From Daphnia pulex (taxonomy: Eukaryota; Arthropoda; Branchiopoda; Diplostraca; Daphniidae): DNA of 64,000 bases. A program made the translations under genes and the position numbers. Location: positions 3,968,001 through 4,032,000 of the forward strand of contig NC_060017.1 in the NCBI RefSeq assembly GCF_021134715.1. Direction: 5' to 3'. Under the pieces are notes generated by a model, which was not told where the DNA came from, did not search any database, and saw only the letters and a program-made list of their open reading frames with translations. Positions 1 through 11,054 of this stretch are shown here, in pieces. The first letter of the stretch is position 1; each line of letters starts with the position of its first letter.

Positions 1-447
1 TATAGTCATAATAAAACTGGGGTTTTAATTGATCCTGAAGTGATCTAAGATGAGGACTGACAAGTGACTTTCGGCAGGTTATTTCTAATTCTTCAATGGC
101 CTGGATATCGGGAGACGAAGCTATAATTCTTTGGTTCAGCCTTCAAAGGCGAATTCCGAGGTTGCTATATTAATTACACGTCCGCAAGTTATCTGCTTTT
201 ATCCAATTACTCTTTACTCTCTGTAACATTGATTTCACCCTCGATTTTTCATATATAACAGTTTGCTTAATTGAGCTATTTGAGTGACGAAAACCCTGCC
301 GAAAGTTCTTGTCAATTTTTCCCGAAATCAGTAGTGCACCGTAGAGAGTAAACGCCCCTTTCACCAATCTATTCTTACTTTGTAGAGCGTCTCTTTTCTA
401 TAGATGCGTAGTATACCACAGCAATTGACAACTATTTTTCTTTACAG

Positions 448-693
448 GAGGAGCTAAAAAATAGTTGTTCCAGAAAATGCCTGAATAAAGACAGCAAAGA
501 CGACACGAATCACATCAACCATCCATCAGCAGATCCCTCCATACTTCTCAAATTTTTGCGTTCAGCAATATTTTATTTATTAACAGACAGTGAAAACGGA
601 GCAGAGCATCTACGAGCTATTCAGAGTATACTGGAATTCAGTCCTGAAGAGCGCTATGCGGTAGAACGTGCAGCAAGACACGGTTATTTGTAA
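448..693 (+). CDS. Golgin-like protein, last coding exon (GRIP/GRAB-type C-terminus), partial
   Basis: An acceptor (TTCTTTACAG) precedes an open exon of 82 codons ending in TAA; earlier exons lie outside the window. The tail contains SILLKFLRSAIFYLLTDSE followed by AIQSILEFSPEER. This resembles the helical GRIP/GRAB modules that end golgins and bind Arl1 or Arf1 on Golgi membranes. The usual GRIP tyrosine (YLKNV) is absent, which favours a GRAB-type end as in GMAP-210/TRIP11 over a classical GRIP. Positions 1-447 look like intron, with no open coding frame. Family assignment rests on this short tail alone. Confidence 0.5.
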   Translation, partial: EELKNSCSRKCLNKDSKDDTNHINHPSADPSILLKFLRSAIFYLLTDSENGAEHLRAIQSILEFSPEERYAVERAARHGYL

Positions 694-1206
694 AATTTGC
701 CTTCTCTATCCAGACTCATTTTATTCACGAACATCTCACTACAGAATTTGTTATGACAGCTTCATTAACACGTTATATAAAAATACTATAAGATTTATTT
801 GTTAGCAAATACAAAGCAGTTTTTACCTTCAAATTAAATTTATTTGATTTAGTATTATATTATTACGAGAAGCGTTGCGACCGCAGCGCTACTTTGCCTA
901 GTTATTTTTTAAAGTAGGAGTTGAGTACTACGCTTAATAAGTAATAACTATAGACAAATGGGTTAGATCAAGATTATAAAAAGTTGCTACCGACAACTTT
1001 TTCAGTTTATTGGTGATTTCATCAAGCTTTCGCGTTTCATTTAAATTTGATAGGCTGTTTGTGATTTTTTTCCATGAAAAATAAATCAAAATAGCACATG
1101 GCTTGCTGATTGTACATTTAATGATTTTTTTTTCAGTCTTTTATAGCCTAAGTCATGTGCTGTTTTGATTTTTTAAAATAGAAAAAAAAATAAATAAAGG
1201 CTCTCA
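694..1206. other. AT-rich 3' flank of the golgin-like gene
   Basis: No coding signal was seen. The stretch is AT-rich with poly-T and poly-A runs. An AATAAA hexamer lies near 1193-1198, just before the repeat element, but it is far from the stop codon and may not be the signal in use. Confidence 0.4.
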
Positions 1207-1489
1207 CTAGGTGGCTAAAATTTAAGTCCACTAGACGGCGCGGGTGTCTTTTTAGAAAACATATTCGGCCATTATTTAACGAGACACTGATCGAGAAGGT
1301 ATGCGTTAGGATGTGACATGTGGTATACTTTTTCCTGACATTTTTCGTCGTACAAAATGGTAATTCCTACCTGTATTCTTTAAGGTTATCAAATGTAAAA
1401 TTTGTGTGTGCTTAATTTACAGGTAACATGTCCTTCAGTTTATACTTGGCAATCCGGCCAATTCCATCTGATCCCGTGCCTGAAACTGC

Positions 1490-2020
1490 TGTACATTTTC
1501 TCAAAATGTCGTCTTTTGCCGTATGTACCGGCTGTACGTTTCGTCACATGCTGAAATACTTCAGAACAGTAAAGGTACTTATTTTGATCAAATTTTTAAC
1601 CCTGAGGTTACACATTAGTTATTTTATGGTTTTCTTATAGTAATTTTATTTTTCTGTTAGCAGCCTGGAGCCTGGTGAGGTCTGAGCTTCTTCATTGCAG
1701 TCCCATGTGCACATTGATTTGTTACAACCAACTGGCGAAAGGTGTACCTCTTGCAGGCTTACTACCTGTACTGGTTGTAGTTTTCGTCACATGCAAAGAA
1801 CAATTTCAAGTAATTAAGTTTGTAAACTTTTTTTTTACAGTAAGGCTACACATTTGTTGATGACAAGCTCTTTGCTTTATTTCTGTTGACTTTTCAGTTA
1901 TAAGGCAATTTCAGAAGCTTGCCAACTGTAGATTTCTTTGTTACATTAAAATTTTTTTTAAGTAATTGGATTGCTTAGTTAAAATTATTCTGTCTGTATC
2001 GGTTGTATGTACAACCCATG
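1490..2020 (+). repeat. Degenerate direct repeats of about 230 bp
   Basis: Two to three related segments follow each other, near 1490-1640, 1715-1870 and 1921-2020. They share blocks such as TTTCGTCACATGC and a 'tgtac-ggttgta' core, followed by a run leading to 'gaggttacacatt' or 'aaggctacacatt'. They lie inside the left part of the element, outside the inverted repeat arms. Their reading frames are short and not conserved between copies, so they are not treated as genes. Confidence 0.45.
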
Positions 2021-2809
2021 CAGAAACACTTGACAGCAAGATTAAGTGTGTTATGTCAACCTATTTCCAATCAAATTTAATTAATTGTTGACGAGTAGAT
2101 CTAGATCCTATTTTGTACCTGAACCGAATGTGTTACATCTTCAATGGACTAGTGGTTTTATGATTCAATTTCGATGGGGTTGAACTAGACTTACTATTAT
2201 TGTAAGTTGGGGAGTCTTGCCAAGTGTAGATGCTATTGTAAAATTTATGGTATTAGAATGGTAACGAGCACAAATTCCAAAATAGATCATCCTTTTAGTT
2301 TCGAGGGACTGTTTAGTTCAACTTATGCCTTTCATAATATTACATCACACGAGACATTTCCTTCTCAATATTAATTAAATATTTTTTCAATTGTTTTAAT
2401 AACATATGAGTATGAGCTGCATCCAGTTGGTGGAAGTTGTGAACATATGTTAGCTGTTGCAATCAGTTTGTGAGGCACCAATGCAGAAACCAGAAATGAT
2501 AAGGTAACTGTTCATTTATTTCTATTTAAGAAAGCTTTAGAGTATTAAGTAATGGGATACCAGAGAGTAGATTTCTGTGCTAAATATTGTAACTTTCTGG
2601 TGAAGTCTGTGGATGTGTGGTTTTAATTTACATGATTTGATTGTCATCCTTTGCATTTTTTTTTTTTCAAATGGGAAGTATAAAGAAAATTTTCACAAGG
2701 TGATCTTTGGTCATCTTCATGATACCTTTTTTCTGTAGTAATCTAAATTTGAAGTATATCATTGTCTTAACTACAACACATTGCAACCATTTATGATACA
2801 TTTGCAAGC

Positions 2810-4453
2810 TAGTCAAATATCATTTGCATATATTTTTCGTGTTTTGCTTTGCAATTTTTTTTATTATTTTTCAGTTGAGAGATGCATTTTTACTAATCTA
2901 CTTTAACTTTGTGACAAGCATGGCGGATATCTTGCCTTTCTTAACGTGCGGTGCCGTGTCGACAAGATGTCTCTTTGATGAGGTCTTTAGTTCTCTACTA
3001 TGTTGCAGAACAAAAATGTGAAGAAAACAGGAAATCTGAAATGGTAATGATTTGTTATAAGATAAATCAAGTGGGTTAGAATTTTGTTTAAACTTTTGTT
3101 TACGTATGTGTGCTACCTATGCGTATTCTTTGTTTAGAATTTACTTAAGTTAAATATTTGATTTAGATGAAATTTGACTAATTCCTGCTTCTAAATAAGA
3201 CAGCTTTTATGAAAAGAACATCAGCTTGTGAAGTTTTAAATTTTGTTTGATCAAACAGAATAGAAGTTTCCTTCATTCTTAAAAACTTGAAATGAAATCT
3301 TCATATTTGGTCATGTTCTTGATTTATTTTTCTCTTGTTCAATGTAAATTTGAAGAAAATCTTTGCCTTATTAATTACTAAGCGTTTGAAACATTTATTT
3401 TACGATTGTAAGCTAAAGATAAACATCACTCGCATTTTTTTATTTGCTTTGTAAATTTTATTTTCTGGTATATTTTTTCACATTTCAAAAAAATAATGTT
3501 ATTGTTTCACTTACGTTCTTTTGCTTTGTAGGTTTCCATGGTCAGTTTGATGTTTGAGCTGTTTATGGTGTTGCTGTTTGGTGTGAAGTGGGTTTGCAGT
3601 CATTTTCCACCCGAGAGATGCGCTGAAATGGAGCTTTGTCAGACTTGCAGTTCAACATCATACTTAGATTTGTTATTTCCCTATGTTTGTGTCCGTGAAT
3701 ATTGAGCTGTTGGGCAAAACAGTCAACAGTTAACCTGTTTTGTGTGTGTGTGTGTTACGGAAGCTGCATCATTGTTTTGTTGAATTGTCATTGTGTCTGC
3801 AGTTTACCGTTTATAAGTTAGGAAGGGAAAAAACAGAATTTTGGGGAATTTATATCAAACAAATAATAAACAAGGTTTCGGGATTGGGAAAGGAATGTGG
3901 AGGTTGTCAGGTGGGAGGGTGATGACTTGAATTTTCATATCTCAATATATAATGAGGTATGTTAATATGTACTGACGCGATAAATGTGGATGAAAACTTA
4001 ATAAGTCCATAACAACTCCTATAATGTTACAATGTATTACATAATTTACCTTAAAACATACAACATCTTAATCCTCCAACCTTTAACCTAATTAATCTAT
4101 AATCCCATAACCCATGGTCCTACAACACAATATTTAATTAACCCATTTCCCTACAACATCCATATTCCTTCTACCTATTAACTAATAACCCTGTAAACAC
4201 AACTGTTGTATGTTTTAAATTAAATATTATATTGTAACATTATAAGAATTGTTGTTGATCTATTAACTCTTTATCCAAATTTATCACATTAGTACATTTA
4301 AACAAACTTCATTATATTTTGAAATATGAAAATACATGTTATCACCTACCAACCTCCACATTTCTTTCCTAATTCCGCAACCTTGCTTATTATTTGTTTG
4401 ATAATATTACCATAATATTCTGTTTTTTCCCAACCGATAATTTACAGACACTA
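2810..4453 (+). repeat. Left arm of long inverted repeat
   Basis: This arm is the reverse complement of 4556-6215. Long blocks are identical as far as could be checked by eye; for example 3361-3720 matches 5300-5660 except for a CA-repeat length change. A few substitutions appear outside about 3360. More diverged pairing continues outward (2258-2610 against 6245-6625). About 160 bp of the left side (near 2610-2770) are missing from the right arm at the matching place. Confidence 0.85.
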
Positions 4454-4555
4454 TATCAATTCAACATATATTAAATTAATATATTATATCTTATAAAGTT
4501 AAATTTTTTTTTAATTTAATTTTTATTATAAATTTGTAATATTGTATTAGTGTTT

Positions 4556-6215
4556 TTATTGTAATTTATCGGTTATAGGTTAGGAAGGGAAAAAACAGAA
4601 TATTTTGGAATTTTTATCAAACAAATAATAAGCAAGGTTGCGGAATTAGGAAAGAAATGTGGAGGTTGGTAGGTGATAACATGTATTTTCATATTTCAAA
4701 ATATAATGAAGTTTGTTTAAATGTACTAATGTGATAAATTTGGATAAAGAGTTAATAGATCAACAACAATTCTTATAATGTTACAATATAATATTTAATT
4801 TAAAACATACAACAGTTGTGTTTACAGGGTTATTAGTTAATAGGTAGAAGGAATATGGATGTTGTAGGGAAATGGGTTAATTAAATATTGTGTTGTAGGA
4901 CCATGGGTTATGGGATTATAGATTAATTAGGTTAAAGGTTGGAGGATTAAGATGTTGTATGTTTTAAGGTAAATTATGTAATACATTGTAACATTATAGG
5001 AGTTGTTATGGACTTATTAAGTTTTCATCCACATTTATCGCGTCAGTACATATTAACATACCTCATTATATATTGAGATATGAAAATTCAAGTCATCACC
5101 CTCCCACCTGACAACCTCCACATTCCTTTCCCAATCCCGAAACCTTGTTTATTATTTGTTTGATATAAATTCCCCAAAATTCTGTTTTTTCCCTTCCTAA
5201 CTTATAAACGGTAAACTGCAGACACAATGACAATTCAACAAAACAATGATGCAGCTTCCGTAACACAGCACCAACACACACACACACAAAACAGGTTAAC
5301 TGTTGACTGTTTTGCCCAACAGCTCAATATTCACGGACACAAACATAGGGAAATAACAAATCTAAGTATGATGTTGAACTGCAAGTCTGACAAAGCTCCA
5401 TTTCAGCGCATCTCTCGGGTGGAAAATGACTGCAAACCCACTTCACACCAAACAGCAACACCATAAACAGCTCAAACATCAAACTGACCATGGAAACCTA
5501 CAAAGCAAAAGAACGTAAGTGAAACAATAACATTATTTTTTTGAAATGTGAAAAAATATACCAGAAAATAAAATTTACAAAGCAAATAAAAAAATGCGAG
5601 TGATGTTTATCTTTAGCTTACAATCGTAAAATAAATGTTTCAAACGCTTAGTAATTAATAAGGCAAAGATTTTCTTCAAATTTACATTGAACAAGAGAAA
5701 AATAAATCAAGAACATGACCAAATATGAAGATTTCATTTCAAGTTTTTAAGAATGAAGGAAATTTCTATTCTGTTTGATCAAAACAAAATTTAAAACTTC
5801 ACAAGCTGATGTTCTTTTCATAAAAGCTGTCTTATTTAGAAGCAGGAATCAATCAAATTTCATCTAAATAAATTGTTTAACTTAAGTAAATTCTAAACAA
5901 AGAATACGCATAGGTAGCACACATACGTAAACAAAAGTTTAAGCAAAATTCTAACCCACTTGATTTATCTTATAACAAATCATTACCATTTCAGATTTCC
6001 TGTTTTCTTCACATTTTTGTTCTGCAACATAGTAGAGAACTAGAGATCTCATCAAAGAGACATCTTGCTGACACGGCACCGCACGTTAAGAAAGGCAAGA
6101 TATCCGCCATGCTTGTCACAAAGTTAAAGTAGATTAGTAAAAATGCATCTCTCAACTGAAAAATAATAAAAAAATTGCAAAGCAAAACACGAAAAATATA
6201 TGCAAATGATATTTG
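4556..6215 (-). repeat. Right arm of long inverted repeat
   Basis: This is the reverse complement of the left arm, with an AT-rich spacer of about 100 bp (4454-4555) between them. Each arm is itself partly self-complementary. One block of about 100 bp, recognisable by AACAAATAATAA and GAATGTGGAGG-like sequence, occurs four times in alternating orientation: near 3817-3916 (+), 4345-4447 (-), 4575-4675 (+) and 5100-5200 (-). A single strand could fold into a hairpin of more than 1.5 kb. Confidence 0.85.
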
Positions 6216-7311
6216 ACTAGTTTGCAAATGTATCATAAATGGTTGCACCAAAATGGGTTCACCAGAAAGTTACAATATTTAGAACAGAAATCTACTCTCT
6301 GCTGGTATCCCATTACTTAATAATCTAAAGCTTTCTTGGATAGAAATAAATGAACGTAGTTACCTTATCATTTCTGGTTTCTGCATTGGTGCCTCACAAA
6401 CTGATTGCAACAGCTAACATATATGTTCACAACTTCCACCAACTGGATGCAGCTCGATGCAGCTCATACTCAGATGCTGTTAAAAACAATTGAAAAAATA
6501 TTAAATCAATATTGAGAAGAAACTTTCTTGTTGGATGTAATATAATGAAAGGGATACAATTAAACTTAACAGTCCCTCGAAACTACAAGAATACACTATT
6601 TAGAAATTGTGCTCACTTTAAGCTTGCAACCGTATCATGTGTTTGCAACATGTTGTAGTTGAGGCAATCATACAACTTTAGATTACCAGAGCAAAAGAAA
6701 TCATGAAGATGAAGATCATTTTGTGAAAATTTTCTTAACATTTTTTTCAAGTTGAAGGGGAATTTCTGTACTGATTGATTAGAAACTGACAACAAATTTA
6801 CCACAAAAGCTGTCTTATTTGAAAGCACGAAATAAGATGTTACTTGTTTTCGACATCAAGAACAAAATGCTAACCAACTTATTTTACCTTAAAAGTACAT
6901 TTACCATTTCAGATTTCCTGTTTTCATCACATTTTGTCTTGCAATATAGTAGAGACCCTCTCAAAGACACACCTACATGACACGGCAGCGATCACGTGGA
7001 TAAAGGCAAGATCTTCGACATGCTTTTACAAAATAAATTGAAGTCGATTAGAAACTGGACTTCCAAAAAGTCAAAACTCTCATAATTGACTTACTTGCTT
7101 TAGAATTATTCACTTTCGATTCAGCTTTGTCGAATGGCGTGGAAACATTTATAAAATTTAAAATCGAAGAACACCACCATTAAGCACCAACACATTCCCG
7201 TACACTGTCTCAAAAGCTAATGGCGGCTTCGTCACTCACGAACAGACACTCCGCCATCTGGTGGACACAATTTTATACACCTAGACAAACGACATATTCA
7301 AGAAAATTTGT

Positions 7312-7349
7312 GGTACCGCGGGGCACCCGCGTCCCGCGGTAGCGGTACC
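7312..7349. repeat. GC-rich short palindrome
   Basis: GGTACCGC and GCGGTACC flank a GC-rich core that itself contains CCGCG and CGCGG. It stands out in AT-rich surroundings 28 bp outside the right end of the repeat element. Function is unknown; it could be a scar or a structured site. Confidence 0.6.
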
Positions 7350-9106
7350 ATTCACCATTGGAGGACATTGGCGTTTGGCCGTTTGCCTAGAGCAGGCCAC
7401 CAAATATCTCAAAGGCGGACACCTCATGGCCCTTTCTTTATTTAAAGACTGGAAAAAAATTTCTGGATTTTTTCACCACATTGTGCAACTTTACTGTACA
7501 ACAAAACTTCTGAAACCTGTCTTGACTTGTTATGGTCTCACATAGCGATTCCCACATAGCTCATAACTAAACACAAAAAATATTATTGGGAAAGATAAAC
7601 TAACTCTAACTCTGTGCATTCCAGTCGTTTGGGGAGATGTCACACAGCAGTCCATATGTGAATGAATTCTGGCAAAATTATACCAAAGTCTCGAACAGTC
7701 AAAAGTGTCTCAACATATTATTCAGTGTCAAGCAGTTATTCCACAACATGTTCCTTGATAAAAAAAAAAGAAATACAACACATTTTCTTCTCTAAGATCT
7801 TGCAGATCAGATTTTCGTTAGGAGATTCTTATTGTTATTTAATTCTAGTCTGATAGTGTACTTAATTGTAATACTACTTCTCCCTGGAATCACAATGCGT
7901 ATTTTAGGGACACGAGAAATTGAGAACAATCACAGCATCAAACGTCCAAATCGGTGACGGGATCATGGCGGGATCATGGCGGGCTGTCATTTTGAAAGAG
8001 GAGGAATGGGCAGGGTTGTACGATAGCGGAAGTAATCATTTAGAAGCTTATGAGACGCCTTAGATTAAATGGACTAAATTACCATTAGTCCATTACGGGA
8101 TCACGGAATAACCAATTACTATTTACCAAAGACAAAGGTTTCATTGATTGAAATACATTGAAAGAGGGTCACGTTTCCGTTGAAAAGGCTTTTTGCATCC
8201 GTTTTTAAAGAACAGGTTGCGTTCTTTTGGTATTGACATGCCCACCATGGACATGCCGTGTAATTAGTATGATTTAAACTTACCAATTAGGCAACTACTA
8301 TTTAAAAATGAAACGTGAAACCTTGGTAATATCGCCAATTAACTCCAGCTCCTCCCAGAGGCCGGCAGGGAACCTGGCGATGCAAGTCGCGTAGCACAAT
8401 TTACTAAACCGTTAACGGTTGCAGCCTATGTCATCAATAACGCTGTGGAACAGTTAACAAATGTTTTCCTCGAATACTGCACCCTAGATAGCGAACTAGT
8501 CAAGCTGTACTAACGGTTTACCAATTCAAAACAGGGCATTAAGAACTGTGATTAAATAAGGCATCTTATTGATGGCAGTGCACTAAGTCTAAATAATGAT
8601 GAAGTCATGAAGATGAACCTTTACATTTCCCGTGAAACGTGGTACGAACCATTGCCATAGGTCAAGTACGGGGAATATTGGCCTAGCATTGAGACTAATG
8701 TCCTACTACTATTTACCTTTTCGCCAAGTATTTAATTGTGCTAAAAACGATCGTAACAATATTTAAAATAAAAAATCACTTTTTTCAAGTTTATTTTTCC
8801 ATTTTAAATGCTGATTCAAACCACACGAAGCTCTTCTGTACACCATTAATAAACTAATCATTTTCTTATTTTGTTTTAATAAACCCCAGTTGACCATTGA
8901 CTGACCTCTGCACAATTTTGCTTCCAACTCATCTTACTCCAGATTTATCCCTTTTTCATCAACACAGTAAAATGAAAAAGAAATTAATATTAATAATAAG
9001 GAAAAAAAAATAGTTGTAATATGTATATATATAGAAGGGAAACTGCTGAAATCCAGACCTATCAAACACTACAAGACTCCACAGAAGAAATCTTGGTCTT
9101 GAAAAT
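7350..9106. other. Gene-free stretch between the repeat element and NIPSNAP
   Basis: No coding exon could be supported. A short tandem of GGGATCATGGC occurs near 7960-7982, and a 14-bp palindrome AACCGTTAACGGTT lies near 8406. The part closest to 9107 probably includes the NIPSNAP 3' untranslated region. Confidence 0.5.
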
Positions 9107-10573
9107 TCACTGAGTAGGTGAGAATGGAAGTGGGACCATGATCTTAGTGTGCATCTGTTGAATTAGGGGTACAGTATAGGCCACGCATTCATCCCATCCA
9201 GGTTTTCTCCAAGCTGCTTCACGAGTTTCCTTACGTGACTGAAGGTCTGAATATGCTGCAAAAAATTAAATTTATGAAACGATTTTAGGTGGTTTAATTG
9301 GGAGTAATAATGTCTGATTTTTCTACCCCAGATGTGATGAACATTATATAGTCTTCCAATTTGAGAAAAAAAGCCAGCAAACGCCTCGTCGTTTTCACGC
9401 CTAAAACTGATGGCTCTTGCCCAATTGTTACCCCACTCAATCATCGTTCCTGGCTTTAGAACGTAATTGCGGACCTCATACACGTTGGAGTCTTTTCGAC
9501 TCTCAATCTATTGAAATAAACTCGAATGGCAATACGAAATAAGGGAATTTATGTGATTGTAATACCTGAGGCCAAAAGCTAAAGGTGAGAACGTATTGGT
9601 TATGTCGAGCACGAATGCACTGGCCTTGCTCATTCCACAAACGGCGATACTCCTGAAAATAGATTAAAATTTCAATAAACCAACATACATGTTGACGTTC
9701 GAAAATTTATACTTGCATTGTTCTTTGCAAAAGTTACGCGTGCTCTGTCAATTTCAGCATAACCTCCAATGTAGCGCCAAACGTGAAATGCTTGATCCTG
9801 ATCACCCACAATCACTGACCAGCTTCCAACTAATTCAGCATTGATACCAGATGAGCCCATGAGCTGGCAATGCTTTTCACTGAAATTATGTGTCAAAAAC
9901 AGATCTTGTAGTGTCTAACCATAAGGAAGCATATCTGTGAATTACTATCCATTTTCAACTTAAGCAAACTAAATTTAAATCATTATATATCATGTTAACA
10001 TTTGTTAAAGGACAATACATGAAAGGTGACAGCTAACATTAATTTTTAAACTAGATTGAGCTTCAAAATTAGTTCAAACAGATAATTTATCTTTTTAAAA
10101 TGTAACGAAAACCACCATTTTAAACCTGAAAAGAGTGTATCTAAAAGCTGTTTAAGTGCTACCATTGCATTAAGATATGTTGAGACATCAGAAATTATTA
10201 TAAAAAAGTAACATACTAATTTGAAATGTATTTGTCCATCATGTCAGGCCTAATGTTGTGAGTTTGCAGTTCGTAGATGACATCTTTATCAGAGAGAAGG
10301 CGAGAATGAGACTCCTTTGTTGGTTCAATTTTTCGAACAAACACTTTGGAAAACCAATTATCTTTTGATTCATTCCTGAAATTGTGACTAGTGGACAGGG
10401 TCCTAAATTGAAATAAATATTGTGTATTTTCAAAATAATCATAGTATATAGCCGAAGACACTAAATTTAGGGAAAACACAGAAATTTAATTATTACCTGG
10501 TACAAGACGGCGAGTTATACACGATTCTAATGCCTGTCACCAAATTCTTGAGCTTTACAACAGCTGACGCCAT
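9107..10573 (-). CDS. Nipsnap: NIPSNAP family mitochondrial protein
   Basis: Six exons join to a 280-residue protein: 10573-10497, 10402-10217, 9879-9717, 9652-9566, 9507-9327 and 9255-9107. The first 25 residues are basic and hydrophobic without acids, like a mitochondrial presequence. The family core is clear in the second half: [29 protein letters not shown] and AWRKPGWDE, ending in PFSPTQ. Length and layout match NIPSNAP1/2, proteins of mitochondria linked to mitophagy signalling in vertebrates. Intron 3 fits only if it uses a GC donor (GCAAGT after codon 142). A GT donor 4 bases later breaks the frame of the well-conserved next exon. Confidence 0.93.
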
Positions 10574-11054
10574 TTTCCTCAGTTTATATGCAAGTCTATG
10601 AAATCAGCAGAGGTCTATGTATGTCTATTCAAGAAGCAACTTGAAGCCGGAAAGCAGCCGAAATTTCTATGGCAAGCGCTGCCTAATTTATTAACCGAAA
10701 TTGTTTCATTATTTTTTTATATATATTTGTTTTATTTAAAGATCAAATTATTCCGTCGGTTACTTCCCTTCACAGTCGATTACCGATCTGATCTAGCAAA
10801 GAAGGCATTATAAATTATTGAAACGTATTTCATTATTCTAATTATTTCCATTTTTTAAGAGCAAATTACCTATGCGAAATAGGTTTTCCAAAATTATTTT
10901 TTCTTGTAATACACGTTGAATCACAAAAAATATTTTATTTGAATTTGTCTTTTTCCCAAAAATTACCTGAAAAAGCATTTTGATTGGTTGTCATAGTGAT
11001 CAATAAACGAATCCCAGGCTACATTTATTTGTGTGTAACATTCTTTATCGCAAA
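10574..11054. promoter_or_regulatory. Divergent promoter region between NIPSNAP and the coiled-coil gene
   Basis: About 480 bp separate the two start codons, which point away from each other. A shared or back-to-back promoter is implied by position only. No TATA element was assigned. The sequence is AT-rich. Confidence 0.5.

Larger units (their letters stand above)
1207..7284. mobile_element. About 6.1-kb non-coding repeat element with imperfect inverted ends and a nested palindrome
   Basis: Both ends carry related inverted sequence: CTAGGTGGCTAAAATT at the left, and at the right the reverse complement reads CTAGGTGTATAAAATTGTG. The similarity continues about 42 bp inward (1207-1248 against 7243-7284). 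Between the ends are degenerate direct repeats (about 1490-2020), a large near-perfect inverted repeat centred near 4505, and a second degenerate copy of part of the right arm (about 6625-7070). No transposase-like reading frame is present, so a non-autonomous or fold-back element is likely. No target-site duplication was recognised, so the exact limits are uncertain. Confidence 0.5.

Noticed and set aside
3740-5287. Two nearly identical small proteins on opposite strands (3740-3922 and 5096-5287)
   Set aside because: They are mirror copies created by the inverted repeat. They have no domain, splice context or codon bias.
2824-6251. Similar Phe-rich frames at 2824-3021 (+) and 6009-6251 (-)
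   Set aside because: Also mirror images within the palindrome arms, with AT-driven composition.
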